From Penium margaritaceum (lineage: Eukaryota; Streptophyta; Zygnematophyceae; Desmidiales; Peniaceae): a DNA stretch of 64,000 nt. How positions within the stretch are numbered: the first letter of the stretch is position 1; the number at the start of each line of letters is the position of its first letter. Positions 1 through 11,938 of this stretch are shown piece after piece. The notes beneath the pieces were generated by a model that worked only from the letters and a program-made list of their open reading frames with translations, made no database searches and was not told the DNA's origin. The position numbers and the translations under genes are program-made. The stretch spans positions 2,672 through 66,671 of the forward strand of contig SZWC01000811.1 in the NCBI GenBank assembly GCA_023375785.1, in the 5' to 3' direction.

Positions 1-658
1 GGCTGCGGCGCATGGCCTCATTTTGCATGTACTCGGACACTGCCGTGTACGTCAGGTCATCCTCCTTCCAGCCGCCCATGACGGTGATCATTGGGCTCCA
101 GCTCTCCGGTAGCGCCATGAGGAGGATCATGGCTTGCATGTTTTCGTCAAGGTCCCAGTTCATCTTGCGAGCTTCACCGAGGCCTTCAAACTCCTATAGG
201 AAATCAAGGATTGATTCGCCCTCATTCACCTGCATGGTGATCAGCCATTGTAGGATGAATAACTTGTTCATGAGGGAGGTGGATTGGTGCACGCGCTTGA
301 GCTTGTTGTAAGCTTCGAAAGCCAGCCTGTACACGGCAATGATAGGAACATATTTCTTGGCTATCGCATTGCTGAGAAATGACATGACAATATCATTTCG
401 ATCCATCCATCCCTCATGCTCAGATGTGCCTTCCACGAGAACTTGCTCCTCTCCCTTCAGTATCCTGATGAAGTTGCGCAACTTCATCGCCAGCTGGAAG
501 TGCCATCTCCAAAGGGGGAAGTCAATCCCCTCAAAAATGGGGATTCCTCCCAAGGGTCCAAGACCTTGCGGTAGTGACGTAGCACTCACATTTGCTCCAG
601 TGGTGTGCCCTGTGGTAGCCACTGTTGAGTTTGAGGACTGCCCTGCGGCAGCCCCCAC
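1..658 (-). pseudogene. Gag N-terminal region of copia family 1 copy C (fossil)
   Basis: The reading frame begins near 658 and runs toward the window start. It holds a copia Gag of the plant UBN2-like type: an early aromatic stretch (PLWRWHFQLAMK) followed by an alpha-helical region that ends with LFILQWL and a short acidic segment. The same order is present in copy B and in copia family 2. Gag forms the virus-like particle that packages element RNA. The zinc knuckle and protease would lie left of the window. The frame is broken and should be treated as a fossil. Confidence 0.75.
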
Positions 659-818
659 TCCTCCTCATTGGTCAACCATTTTTGTTGCCGTTATCTGCTT
701 CCCATGTCTCTGCTGTGTTGAGGCCGATGTAGGCTGATGTTAGCTGATGTCTGCTACCGGTTTTACGATGAAGATCCGTTGCTTACCCCTCCAGCCGATG
801 TTCACCTGCACACAGGAA
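1..818 (-). mobile_element. Copia family 1, copy C: 5' part only (gag start and leader)
   Basis: This is the 5' end of a Ty1/copia element read on the minus strand. The gag start and the untranslated leader match copia family 1 copy B (about 51100-51880) closely along their length. The window edge cuts the element, so its 3' part lies outside. On the right it passes directly into satellite at about 815-820, inside the leader, with no 5' LTR and no primer-binding site. The shared bases GAAG at the junction would fit an end-joining event. It is a broken fossil with several breaks in the visible part. Membership of the family is certain by similarity within the window; how the right end formed is inference. 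Confidence 0.85.
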
Positions 819-1987
819 GGTGTTTGTTTCTAGTTGATAACTAGTGTTCCCAACCCATTATTTCCCCCCTCTGCCCATTTGTGACTCGTGTTTTGAGTTT
901 TCAATGTTGACCACACACCGTGAAATCTTTTTGGTCATGGTTAGTGACATATTCCTACTTTGGTTTGTCAATATACATGGTTACCACGCTGTGTCACTGC
1001 GTATTGAAGGTCTTTGTGCTTCCTAGTTGATACCTAGTGTTTCCAAACCATTCTTACCCCCTCTGACTATCTGTGACTCGTTTTGTGAGCTGTCAACATT
1101 GACCACATGAAGTGAAACTTTTCGGTCATGGTCAGTGACATATGCATACTTTGGATGGTCACTGTGCATTGTGGCCACACTGTATCACTACATATGGAAG
1201 GCATTTGTACTTGCTAGTCAATAACTAGCATTCACAAACCATTATTGTCCACTCTGACCATTTGTGACTCATGTTATGAGTTGTCACAGTTCACCACACA
1301 TAGTGGCATTCTTTGGTCATGGTTAGTAACATATTCCTACTTTGGTTGGTCATCGTGCATGGTATCCACACCGTGCCACAACTTATTCAAGGCCCTTGTG
1401 CTTGTTGGTTGATACCTGGTGTTCCCAAACCATTGTTTCCCCCTCTGACCATTTGTGACTCGTATTATGAACTGTCAACGTTGACCACACACAGCGGATT
1501 TCTTTGGTCAAAGGTAGTACATATGCCTTCTTTGGTCGGTCGTTGTGCATGGTAGCCACACCGCGCTACTACTGATTCAAGGTTGTTGTACTTGCTAGTT
1601 GAAAACTGATAATCCCAGACCATTGCTTCCCCCTCTGACCGTTTGTGACTCGTGTTATGGTTGGTGAACTCTGACCACCCATATTGAAAATATTTGGTCA
1701 TGGTCAGTGACATATTCCTAGTTTGGTTGTTTGGTGTACATAGTAGCCACACCGTGCGACTACGTGTTGAATTTCTTCATCCTTTCTAGTCAATACATAG
1801 GGTTCCCAAACCATTGTCTCTCCCTCTGACCATTTGTGACTCGTGTTATGAGTTGTCCACTATGAGCGGTCAACATTAACTTCTTCGGTCATAGTCAGTG
1901 AAATATGCATCATTTCATTGGTCACTGTGCACGTTAGCCACACTGCGCCACTACTTGTTGAAGGTATTTGTTCTTGCTATTTGATAA

Positions 1988-2178
1988 CTCGTGTTCCCAA
2001 CCCATTTTTTCACCCTTTGACCAGTTGTGACTCGAGTTATGAGTTTTCAACGTTGACCACCCGTATTGAAATTCTGTGGTCATGGTCTGTGACATATTCT
2101 TATTCTAATTTGTCACTGTACATGGTTACCACAATGTGTTACTACGTATAGAAGGTGTTTATGCTGTCTAATTGATAG
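1988..2178 (+). repeat. A/E mosaic monomer 1
   Basis: The monomer starts and ends as class A, including the GTACATGGTTACCAC tail. Its centre is E-like: CACCCGTATTGAAATTC replaces the A-class CACACACTGTGAAATTC. This fits gene conversion or a double exchange between classes. Similar mosaics occur at three other places in the window. Confidence 0.7.
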
Positions 2179-3580
2179 ACATTGTTCCTAAAATGTTGTT
2201 ACCCCTCTCCAACTATCTGTGACTCGTGTTGTGAGTTGTCTACGTTGACCACATGAAGTGAAATTCTTTGCTCATGGTCAGTGACATATGCATACTTTGG
2301 TTGATCACTGTGCATGGTAGCCACACTGTGCCACTACATATTAAGGGTATTTGTACTTGCTAGTCGATAACTAGTAATCACAAACCATTATCTTCCACTC
2401 TGACCATTTGTGACTCGTGTCATGAGTTGTCAACGTTTACCACACATAGTGATGTTATTTGATCATGGGAAGTGACATATGCCTACTTTGGTTAGTCATC
2501 GTGCATGGTATCCACACCGTGCCACAACGTAATGAAGGTCCTTGTGCTTGCTAGTCGATACCTGGTGTTCCCGAACCATTGTTTCCCCCCTCTGACCATT
2601 TGTGACTCTTACTATGAGTTGTCAACCTTGACCACACCCATCGGATTTCTATGGTCAAAGGCACTACATGTGCCTACTTTGGTCGGTCATCGTGCATGGT
2701 AGCCACACCGTGCTACTACTGATTGAAGGTCGTTGTACTTGCTTGTTGACAACTGATGTTCCCATACCATTGAAATTCTTTGGTCATGGTCAATGACATA
2801 TGCCTTGTTTCGTTGTTTGGTGTGCATAGTAGCCACACCATGCCACTACATATTGAAATTCTTTGTCCTTTCTAGTTCATACATAGGGTTCCCAAACCAT
2901 TGTCTCTCTTCTGACCATTTGTGACGTATGCCTTATTTTCTTGGTCATCGTGCATGGTATCCACACCGTGCCACAACTTATTGAAGGTCCTTGTGCTTGC
3001 TTGTTGATACCTGTAATCCCAGACCATTGTTTCCCCCTCTGACCATTTGTGACTTGTATTATGAGTTGTCAACGTTCACCACACAGAGCAGGTTTCTTTG
3101 ACCAAAGGCAGTACATATGCCTACTTTGGTCGGTCATTGTGCATGGTAGCCACCCCGGGCAACTACTCATTGAAGGTCGTTGTACTTGCTAGTTGAGAAC
3201 TGATATTCCCAGACCATTGTTTCCCCTCTGACCGTTTTTGACTTGTGTTATGATTGGTGAACGTTGACCACCAATATTGAAATTCTTTGGACATGGTCAG
3301 TGACATATGCCTAGTTTGGTTATTTGGTGTGCATAGAAGCCACACCGTGCCACTACGTAATGAAGTTCACTGTCCTTTCTAGTCAATAAAGAGGGTCCCC
3401 AAACCATTGTCTCCCCCTCTAACCATTTGTGACTCGTGTTATGAGTTGTGAATATTGACCACACATAGTGGACTTCTTTGTTTATAGTCAGTGACAAGTG
3501 CATCCTTTGATTTGTCACTGTGCACACTAGCCACACCGTGTAACTACTTGTTGAAGGTCTTTGAACTTGCTAGTTGATAA

Positions 3581-3771
3581 CTAGTGTTCCTAAGCCATTG
3601 TTTCCCCCTTTGGCCATTTGTGACTCGTGTTATGAGTTTCCAACGTTGACCACCCATATTGAAATTCTTTGGTCATGGTCAGTTACATATGCCTAGTTTG
3701 GTTTGTCACAGTACATGGTTACCACGCCGTGTCACTACATATTGAAGGTCTTTGTGCTTTCTAGTTGATAG
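3581..3771 (+). repeat. A/E mosaic monomer 2
   Basis: The ends are class A. The centre reads CACCCATATTGAAATTC and then GCCTAGTTTGG, both E-class markers, before returning to the A-class GTACATGGTTACCACGCC. The switch spans about 70 bp. Confidence 0.7.
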
Positions 3772-5870
3772 CTAGTCTTCCCAAACCATTGTTATCCCCC
3801 TCTGACTATCTGTGACTCGTGTTGTGAGTTGTCAACGCTCACCACATGAAGTGAAATTCTGTGGTCATGGTCAGTGACATATGGATACATTGGTTGGTCA
3901 CTTTGCACGGTAGCCACACTGTGCCACTACATATTGAATGTATATTTACTTGCTAGTCGATACTTAGTATTCACAGACCAGTATCTTCCACTATGACCAC
4001 TTGTGGCTCATGTTATGAGTTGTCAACGTTTACCACACATAGTGACACTATTTGGTCATGGTCAGTGACATATGCCTACTTTGGTTGGTCATTCTGCATG
4101 GTATCCACACCGTGCCACAACTTATTGAAGGTCCTTGTGCTTGCTAGTTGATACCTGGTGTTCCCAAACAATTGTTTCCCCCTCTGACCATTTGTAACTC
4201 GTATTATGAGTTGTCAACGTTGAGCACACACAGCGGATTTCTTGGCCAAAGGCAGTACATATGCTTACTTTGGTCGGTCATTTTGCATGGTAGCCACACG
4301 GTGCTGCTACTTATTGAAGGTCGTTATACTTCCTAGTTGAGAACTGATATTCCCAGACCATTGTGTCCCCCTTTGATAGTTTGTGACTCGTGTTATGGTT
4401 GGTGAACGTTGACCGCCTATATCAAAATTCTTTGGTCATGGTCAGTGACATATGCCTAGATTGGTTGTTTGGTGTGCATAGTAGCCACACCGTGCCGCTA
4501 TGTATTGAAGTTCTTTGTCATTTCTAGTCAATACATAGGGTTCCCAAACTATTGTCTCTTCCTCTGACCATTTGGGACTTGTGTTATGAGTTGTCAATGT
4601 TGACCACACATAGTGGACTTCTTCGGTCACAGGCAGCGACGTATGCATCCGTTGGTTGGTCACTTTGCATGCTAGCTACACTGTGCCACTACTTCTTCAA
4701 TGTCTTTGTACTTGCTAGTTGATAACTAGTGTTCACAGCCCATTGTTTCCCCCTCTGACCATTGGTGACTCGTGGTATGATTTTTCAACGTTGACCACAC
4801 ACTGTCAAATTCCTTTGGTCATGGTTAGTGGCATATACCTAGTTTGGTTTCTCGTTGTACATGGTTACCTCGTTGTGTCAATACGTATTGAAGGTCTTCG
4901 TGCTTTATAATTGATAGCTAGTTTTCCCAAACCATTGTTACCCCCATCTGACTATCTCTGAGTCGTGTTGTGAGTTGTCAACGTTGACCACATGCAGTGA
5001 CATTCTTTGGCCGTGGTCAGTGACAAATGCATACTTTGGTTTGTCATTGTGCATGGTACCATACTCTGCCCCTACATATTGAAGGGTTTTGTAATTTCTA
5101 GTCAGTAACTAGTATAAACAAACCATTATCTTCCACTCTAACAATTTGTGACTCGAGTTATGAGTTGTCTGAGTTTACCAGACATAGTGACATTATTAAT
5201 CATGGTCTGTGACTTATGCCTACTTTGGTTGGTCATCGTGCATGGTATCAACACCGTGCCACAACGTATTAAAGGTCCTCGTGCTTGCTAGTTGGTATCT
5301 AGTATTCCAAAACCATTGTTTCCCCCTCTGATCATTTGTGACTCGTATTATGAGTTGTCAACGTTGACCCCACACAGTGGATTTCTTTGGTCAAAGGTAG
5401 TACACATGCCTACGTTGGTCGGTCATTGTGCATGGTAGCAACACCGTGCTACTACTGATTGAAGGTCGTTGTACTTGCTATTTGAGGACTGATATTCCGA
5501 GACCATTGTTTCCCCCTCCAACCGTTTGTGACTCGTGTTATGGTTGGTGAACGTTGACCACCCATATTGAAACTCTTTGGTCATGGTCAGTGACATATGC
5601 CTAGTTTGGTTGTTTTGTGTGCACAGTAGCCACACCGTGCCACTGGGTATTGAAGTTGTTCGTCCTTTCTAGTTCATACACAGGGTTCTCGAACCATTGT
5701 CTTTCTCTCTAACCATTTGTGACTCGTGTTATGAGTTGTCAATGTTGACCACACATAGTGGACTTCTTCGGTCGTAGATAGTAACGTATGTGTCCTTTGG
5801 TTGGTCACTGTGCACGCTAGCCACACTGTGCAACCACTTGTTGAAGGTCTTTGTACTTGCTAGTTGATAA

Positions 5871-6246
5871 CTAGTGTTCCCAACCCATTGTTTCCCCATC
5901 TGACCATTTGTGACTCGTGACATGAGTTTTCAACGTTGACCACACACTGTGATCTTGTGTTGGTCATGGTTAGTGACATATGCCTAGTTTTGTTTGTCAC
6001 TGTACATGGTTACCATGCCGTGTCACTACGCATTAAAGGTCTTTGTGCTTTCTAGTTGATAGCTAGTCTTCCCATACCATTGTTATCCCTTCCAACTATC
6101 TATGACTTGTGTTGTGAGTTGTCAATGTTGACCACATAAAGCGAAATTCTTTTGTCATGGTCAGTCACATGTGCATACTTTGGTTGGTCACTGTGCATGG
6201 TAGCCACACTGTGCCACTACTTGTTGAAGGTCTTTGTACTTGCTAG
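5871..6246 (+). repeat. Shortened HOR unit of two monomers
   Basis: Two successive A-class starts lie only about 376 bp apart. An A monomer is followed by a B monomer whose tail switches to the F-class ending (CTACTTGTTGAAGGTCTTTG), then directly by the next A. Classes C, D and E are absent. A single unequal exchange in register between B and F explains this. Confidence 0.75.
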
Positions 6247-7401
6247 TTGACAACTAGTGTTTCCAGCCCATTGGTCCCCCTTATGATCATTTGTGACTCG
6301 TGTTATGAGTTTTCAACGTTGACCACACACTGTGAAATTCTTTTGGTCATGGTTAATGACATATGCCTACTTTGGTTTTGTCACTGTACATGGTTACCAC
6401 ACCGTGTCACTACGTATTGAAGGGTTTTGAGCTTTCTAGTTCATAGCTAATCTTTCCAAACCATTGTTACTCCCTCTGATTATTTGTGACTCGTGTTGTG
6501 AGTTGTAAACATTCACCACATGAAGTGAAATTCATTGGTCATGCGCAATGACATATGCATACTTTTGTTGGTCACTGTGCATTGTAGCCACACTGTGCCC
6601 CTACATACTTTTAGTATTTGTACTTGCTAGTGGATCACTAGTATCTACAAATCATTATCTTCCACTCTGACCATTTGTGACTCGTGTTATGAGTTGGCAA
6701 AGTTTACCACACATATTGACATTCTTTGGTCAGGATCAGTGACATATGCTTACTTTGGTTAGTCATCGTGCATGGTATCCAAACTGTGCCACAACATACT
6801 GAAAGTTCTTGTGCTTGCTAGTTGATACCTGGTGTTCACAAACCATTGTTTCCCCCTCTGATCATTTGTTACTCATACTATGAGCTGTCAACGTTGACCA
6901 CACGCAGCGGATTTCTTTGGTCAAAGGCAGTGTACATGCCTACTTTGGTCGGTCATTGTGCATGATAGCCACACCGCGCTACTACTGATTGAAGGTTGTT
7001 GTACTTGCTACTTTAGAACTGGTATTCCCAGACCTTTGTTTCCCCCTCTGACCGTTTGTCACTCGTGTTATGGTTGGTGAACGTTGACCACCCATATTGA
7101 AATTCTTTTGCCATGGTCAGTGACATATGGCTAGTTTGGTTGTTTGGTGTGCATAATAGCCACATTGTGCCACGACGTGTTGAAGTTTTTTGTCCTTTCT
7201 AGTCAATACATAGGGTTCCCAAACCATTGTGTCTCCCGCTGACCATTTGTGACTCGTGTTATGAGTTGTCAATGTTGACCACACATGGTGGACTTCTTTG
7301 GTCATAGTCAGTGACGTATGCATCTTTTAGTTGATCATTGTGCACGCTAGCCACACCTTCCCACTACTTGTCGAAGGTCTTTGTACTTGCTAGAAGATAC
7401 A

Positions 7402-7591
7402 CGGTGTTTCGAAACCATTGTTTCCCCCCTCTGACCATTTGTGATCGTGTTATGGGTTGTGTACGTTGAGCACCCATATTGAAATTCTTTGGTCATGGTC
7501 AGTGACATATGCCTAGTTTGGTTTGTCACTATACATGGTTACCACACCGTGTCACTGTGTATTGAAGGTCTTTGTGCTTTCTAGTTGCTGA
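7402..7591 (+). repeat. A/E mosaic monomer 3
   Basis: The same mosaic as at 3581: an E-like centre (CACCCATATTGAAATTC and GCCTAGTTTGG) inside an A-class monomer whose end is TACATGGTTACCACACC. The monomer start is also unusually divergent from class A. Confidence 0.65.
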
Positions 7592-10500
7592 CTAGTCTTC
7601 CCAAACCATTGTTACCCCACTCTGACTATCTGTGACTCGTGTTGTGAGGTGTCAACGTTGACCACATGAAGTGAAATTCTTTGGTCATGGTCAGTGACAT
7701 ATGCCTACTTTGGTTTTTCACTGTGCATGGTAGCCACACTGTGCAACCACATACTTAAGGTATTTGTACTTGCTAGTCAATGTCTAGTATTCATAAACCA
7801 TTATCTTCCACCCTGACCATTTGTGACTCGTGTTATGAGTTGTCAAAGTTTACCACACATAGTGACATTCGTTGGTCATGGTCCGTGACATATGCCTACT
7901 TTGGTTGGTCATCGTGCATGGTATCCACACCGTGCCACAACTTATTGAAGTTCCTTGTGCTTGCTAGTTAATACCTGGTGTTCCCAAACCATTGTTTCCC
8001 CTCTGACCATTTCTGACTCGTATTATGAGTAGTCAACGTTGACCACAAACAGCGGATTTCTTTGGTCGAAGGCAGTGCATACGCCTTATTTGGTCGGTCA
8101 TTGTGCATGGTAGCTACACTGTGCTACTACTGATTGAAGGTCATACTTGCTACTTGAGAACTGATATTCCCACACCATTGTTTCCCCCTCTGACCGTTGT
8201 TGACTCGTGTTATGGTTGGTGAACGTTTACCACCCATATTGAAATTCTTTGGTCATGGTCAGTGACATATGCCTGGTTTGGTTGTTTAGTGTGCATAGTA
8301 GCCACACCCTGCCACTACGTATTGAAGTTCTTTTCTAGGTGCTACATAGGGCTCTAAAACCATTGTCTTTGCCTCTGACCATCTGTGACTTGTGTTATGT
8401 GCTGTCAATGTTGACCACACATAGTGGACTTATTCGGTCATAGTGAGTGACGTATGCATCCTTTGATTGGTCATTGTGCACTCAAGCCACACCGTGCCAC
8501 TACTTGTTGAAGGTCTTTGTACTTGCTAGTTGATAACTAGTGTTCCAAACCAGTGCTTCCCCCTCTGACCATTTGTGACTAGTGTTATGAGTTTTCAACG
8601 TTGACAACACTCTGTAAAATTCTTTTGGTCATTGTCGATGACGTATGCCTACTGCGGTTGGTCATTATACATGGTTACTTTGCCGTGTCACTACGTATTG
8701 AAGGTCTTTATGCTTTCTAGTTGATAGCTAGTGTTCCCAAACCTTTGTTACCCCTCTGATTATCTCTGATTTGTGTTGTGATTTGTCAACATTGACCTCA
8801 TGAATTGAAATTCTCTGGTCATGGTCAGAGACATATGCCTACTTTGGTTGGTGAATGTACATTGTAGCCACACTGTGCCACTACACATGGAAGGTATTTG
8901 TAGTTGCTAGTTGATAACTAGTATTTACAAACCATTATCTTCCACTCTGACCGTTTGTGACTTGTGTTATTAGTTGTCAAAGTTGACCACACATAATGAC
9001 ATTCTTTGGTCATGGTCAGTGACATATGCTTGTTTTGGTTGGTCATCATGCATGGCATCCACACCTTGCCACAAGATGATACCTGGTGCATGGTATCCAC
9101 CTAGATGATACCTGGTGTTTTCAAAACATTGTTTCCACCTGTGACCATTTGTGACTCGTATTATGAGTTGTCAACGTTGACCACACACAACGGATTTCTT
9201 TGGTCAAAGGCAGTACATGTGCCTAATTTAGTCGGTCATTGTGCATGGTAGCCACACCGTGCTACTACTGATGGAAAGTCGTTGTACTTGCTAGTTGATA
9301 ACTGATACTCCCAGACCATTGTTTCCTCCTCTGACCGTTTGTGACTCATGTTATGGTTGGTGAACGTTGACCACCCATGTTGAAATTCTTTGGTCATGGT
9401 CAGTGACATATGCCTAGTTTGGTTGTTTTGTGTGTATAGTAGCCACACTGTGCCACTACTTATTGAAGTTCTTTGTCCTTTCTAGTCGATACACAGGGTT
9501 CCCAAACCATTATCTCTCCCTCTGACCATTTGCGACTCGTGTTATGAGTTGTCAATGTTAACGACACAAAGTGGACTTCTTCGGTTAAAGCAAGTGACGT
9601 ATGCATCCTTTGGTTGGTCACTGTGCACGTTAGCCATACCGTACCACTACTTGTTGAAGGTCTTTGTACTTGTTAGTTGATAACTAGTGTTCCCAGCCCA
9701 TTGTTTCCCCCTCTGACCATTTGTGACTCGTGTTATGAGTTTTGAGCGTTGACCACACTGTGAAATTGTTTAGCTCATGGCTAGTGACATATGCCTGCTT
9801 TGGGTTGTCACTGTACATGGTTACTGTGCCGTGTCACTACGTATTGAAGGTCGTTGTGCTTTCTAGTTGATGGCTAGTCTTCCCAAACCATATTGTGACT
9901 CGTGTTGTGAGTTGTCAACGTTGAGTATATGAAGTGAAGTTCTTTGGTCATGGTCAGTGACATATGCATACTTTGGTTGGTCACTGTGCATTGTAGCCAC
10001 ACTGTGCAACTACATATTGAAGGTATCTGTTCTTGATAGTCAATAACTAGTATTCACAAACCATTGTCTTCCACTCTGACCATTGGTGACTCGTGTTATA
10101 AGTTGTCAAAATCGACCACACATGGTGACACTCTTCGGTCATGGTCAGTGACATATGCCTTCTTTGGTTGGTCATCGTGCATGGTATCCACAGCGTGCCA
10201 CAACCTATTGAAGGTCCTTGTGCTTGCTTATTGATACCTAGTGTTCCCAAACCATTGTTTTCCCCTCTGTCCATTTGTGACCGTTGACCACTCACAGCAG
10301 ATTTCTTCAGTCAAAGATAATACATATGCCTCTTTGGTCGGTCATTGTGCATGGTAGCCATACCGTACTGCTACTGATTGAAGGTCGTTGTAGTTGCTAG
10401 TTGAGAACTGGTATTCCCAGACCATTGCTTCCCCTTCTGACCGGTTGTGACTCCTGCTATGGTTGGTGAACGTTGACTACCTATTTGAAATTCTTTGGTC

Positions 10501-11923
10501 ATGGTCAGTGACATATGCCTAGTTTGGTTGTTTGGTTTTCATAGTAGCCACACCGTGCCACTACGTATTGAATTTATTTCTCCTTTCCAGTTGATACATA
10601 TGGTTCTGAAACCATTGTCTCTCCCTCTGACCATTTGTGACTCATGTTAAGAGTTGTCGATGTTGACCACACATAATGGACTTCTTCGGTCATAGTCAGT
10701 GACGTATGCATCCTTTGGTTGGTCACTGTGCCCGCTAACCACACCGTGCCACTACTTGTTGAAGGTCTTTGTTCTTGCTAGTTGATAACTAGTGTTCCCA
10801 ACCCACTGTTTCCCCTTCTGAACATTTGTGACTCGTGCTATAAGTTTTCAACGATGACCACACACTGTGAAATTCTTTTGGTCATGGTTAGTGACATATG
10901 CCTACTTTGGTTTGTCACTCTACATGGTTACCACAACGTGTCACTACGTATTGAAGGACTTTGTGCTTCGTACTTGATAGCTAGTCTTCGCAAACCATTG
11001 TTACCCCCTTTGACTATCTGTGACTGGTGTTGTGAGTTGTGAACATTGACCACATGAAGTGAAAATCTTTAGTCATGGTCAGTAACATATGCATACGTTG
11101 CTTGGTCAGTGTACATTGTAGCCACACTGCGCCACTACATATGGAAGGTATTTGTACTTGCTAGTCGATAACTAGTATTCACAAAACATTATCTTCCACT
11201 AAGACCATTTGTGACTTGTGCTATGAGTTTTCGAAGTTTACCACACATAGTGACATTCTTTGGCCATGGTCAGTGACACATGCCTACTTTGGTTGGTCAT
11301 CATGCATGGTATCCACACCGTCCCACAACTTATTGAAGGTCCTTGTGCTTGCTAGTTGATACCTGGTGTTCCCAAAGTACGTTTTTCCCCTCTAACCATT
11401 TGTGACTCGTATTGTGAGTTGTCAACGTTGACCACACATAACGGATTTCTTTGGTCAAATGCAATGCATATGCCTACTTTAGTCGGTCATTGTGCATGGT
11501 AGCCACACCGTGCTACTATTGATTGAAGGTCGTTGTACTTAATAGTTCAGAACTAACATTCCCAGACCATGTTTTACCACTCAGACCGTTTATGACTTGT
11601 GTTATGGTTGGTGAACGTTGACCACCCATATTGAAATGCTTGGGTCATGGTCAGTGACATGTGCCTAGTTTGGTTGTTTTGTATGCATAGTAGCCACACA
11701 GTACCACTATGTGTTGAAGTTCTTTGTCCTTTCTAGTCAATACATAGGGTCCCCAAACCATTGTCTCTCCCTTAGACCATTTGTGACTCGTGTTACGAGT
11801 TGTCAACATTGACCACACATAGTAGACTTCTTCGGTCATAGTCAGTGACGTATGCATCCTTTGGTTGGTCACTGAGCACGATAGCCACAACGTGTCACTA
11901 CTTGTTGGAGGTCTACGTACTTG

Positions 11924-11938
11924 CTAGTTGATAACTAG
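11924..11938. repeat. Monomer-junction dyad CTAGTTGATAACTAG (example)
   Basis: At the F-to-A monomer junction six bases (CTAGTT) are followed by GAT and then by the exact reverse complement (AACTAG). The same perfect dyad appears at many other F-A junctions, for example at 830-844. Related forms mark A-B (CTAGTTGATAGCTAG) and B-C (CTAGTCGATAACTAG). Short dyads of this kind are common in satellites; any protein binding is unknown. Confidence 0.8.
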
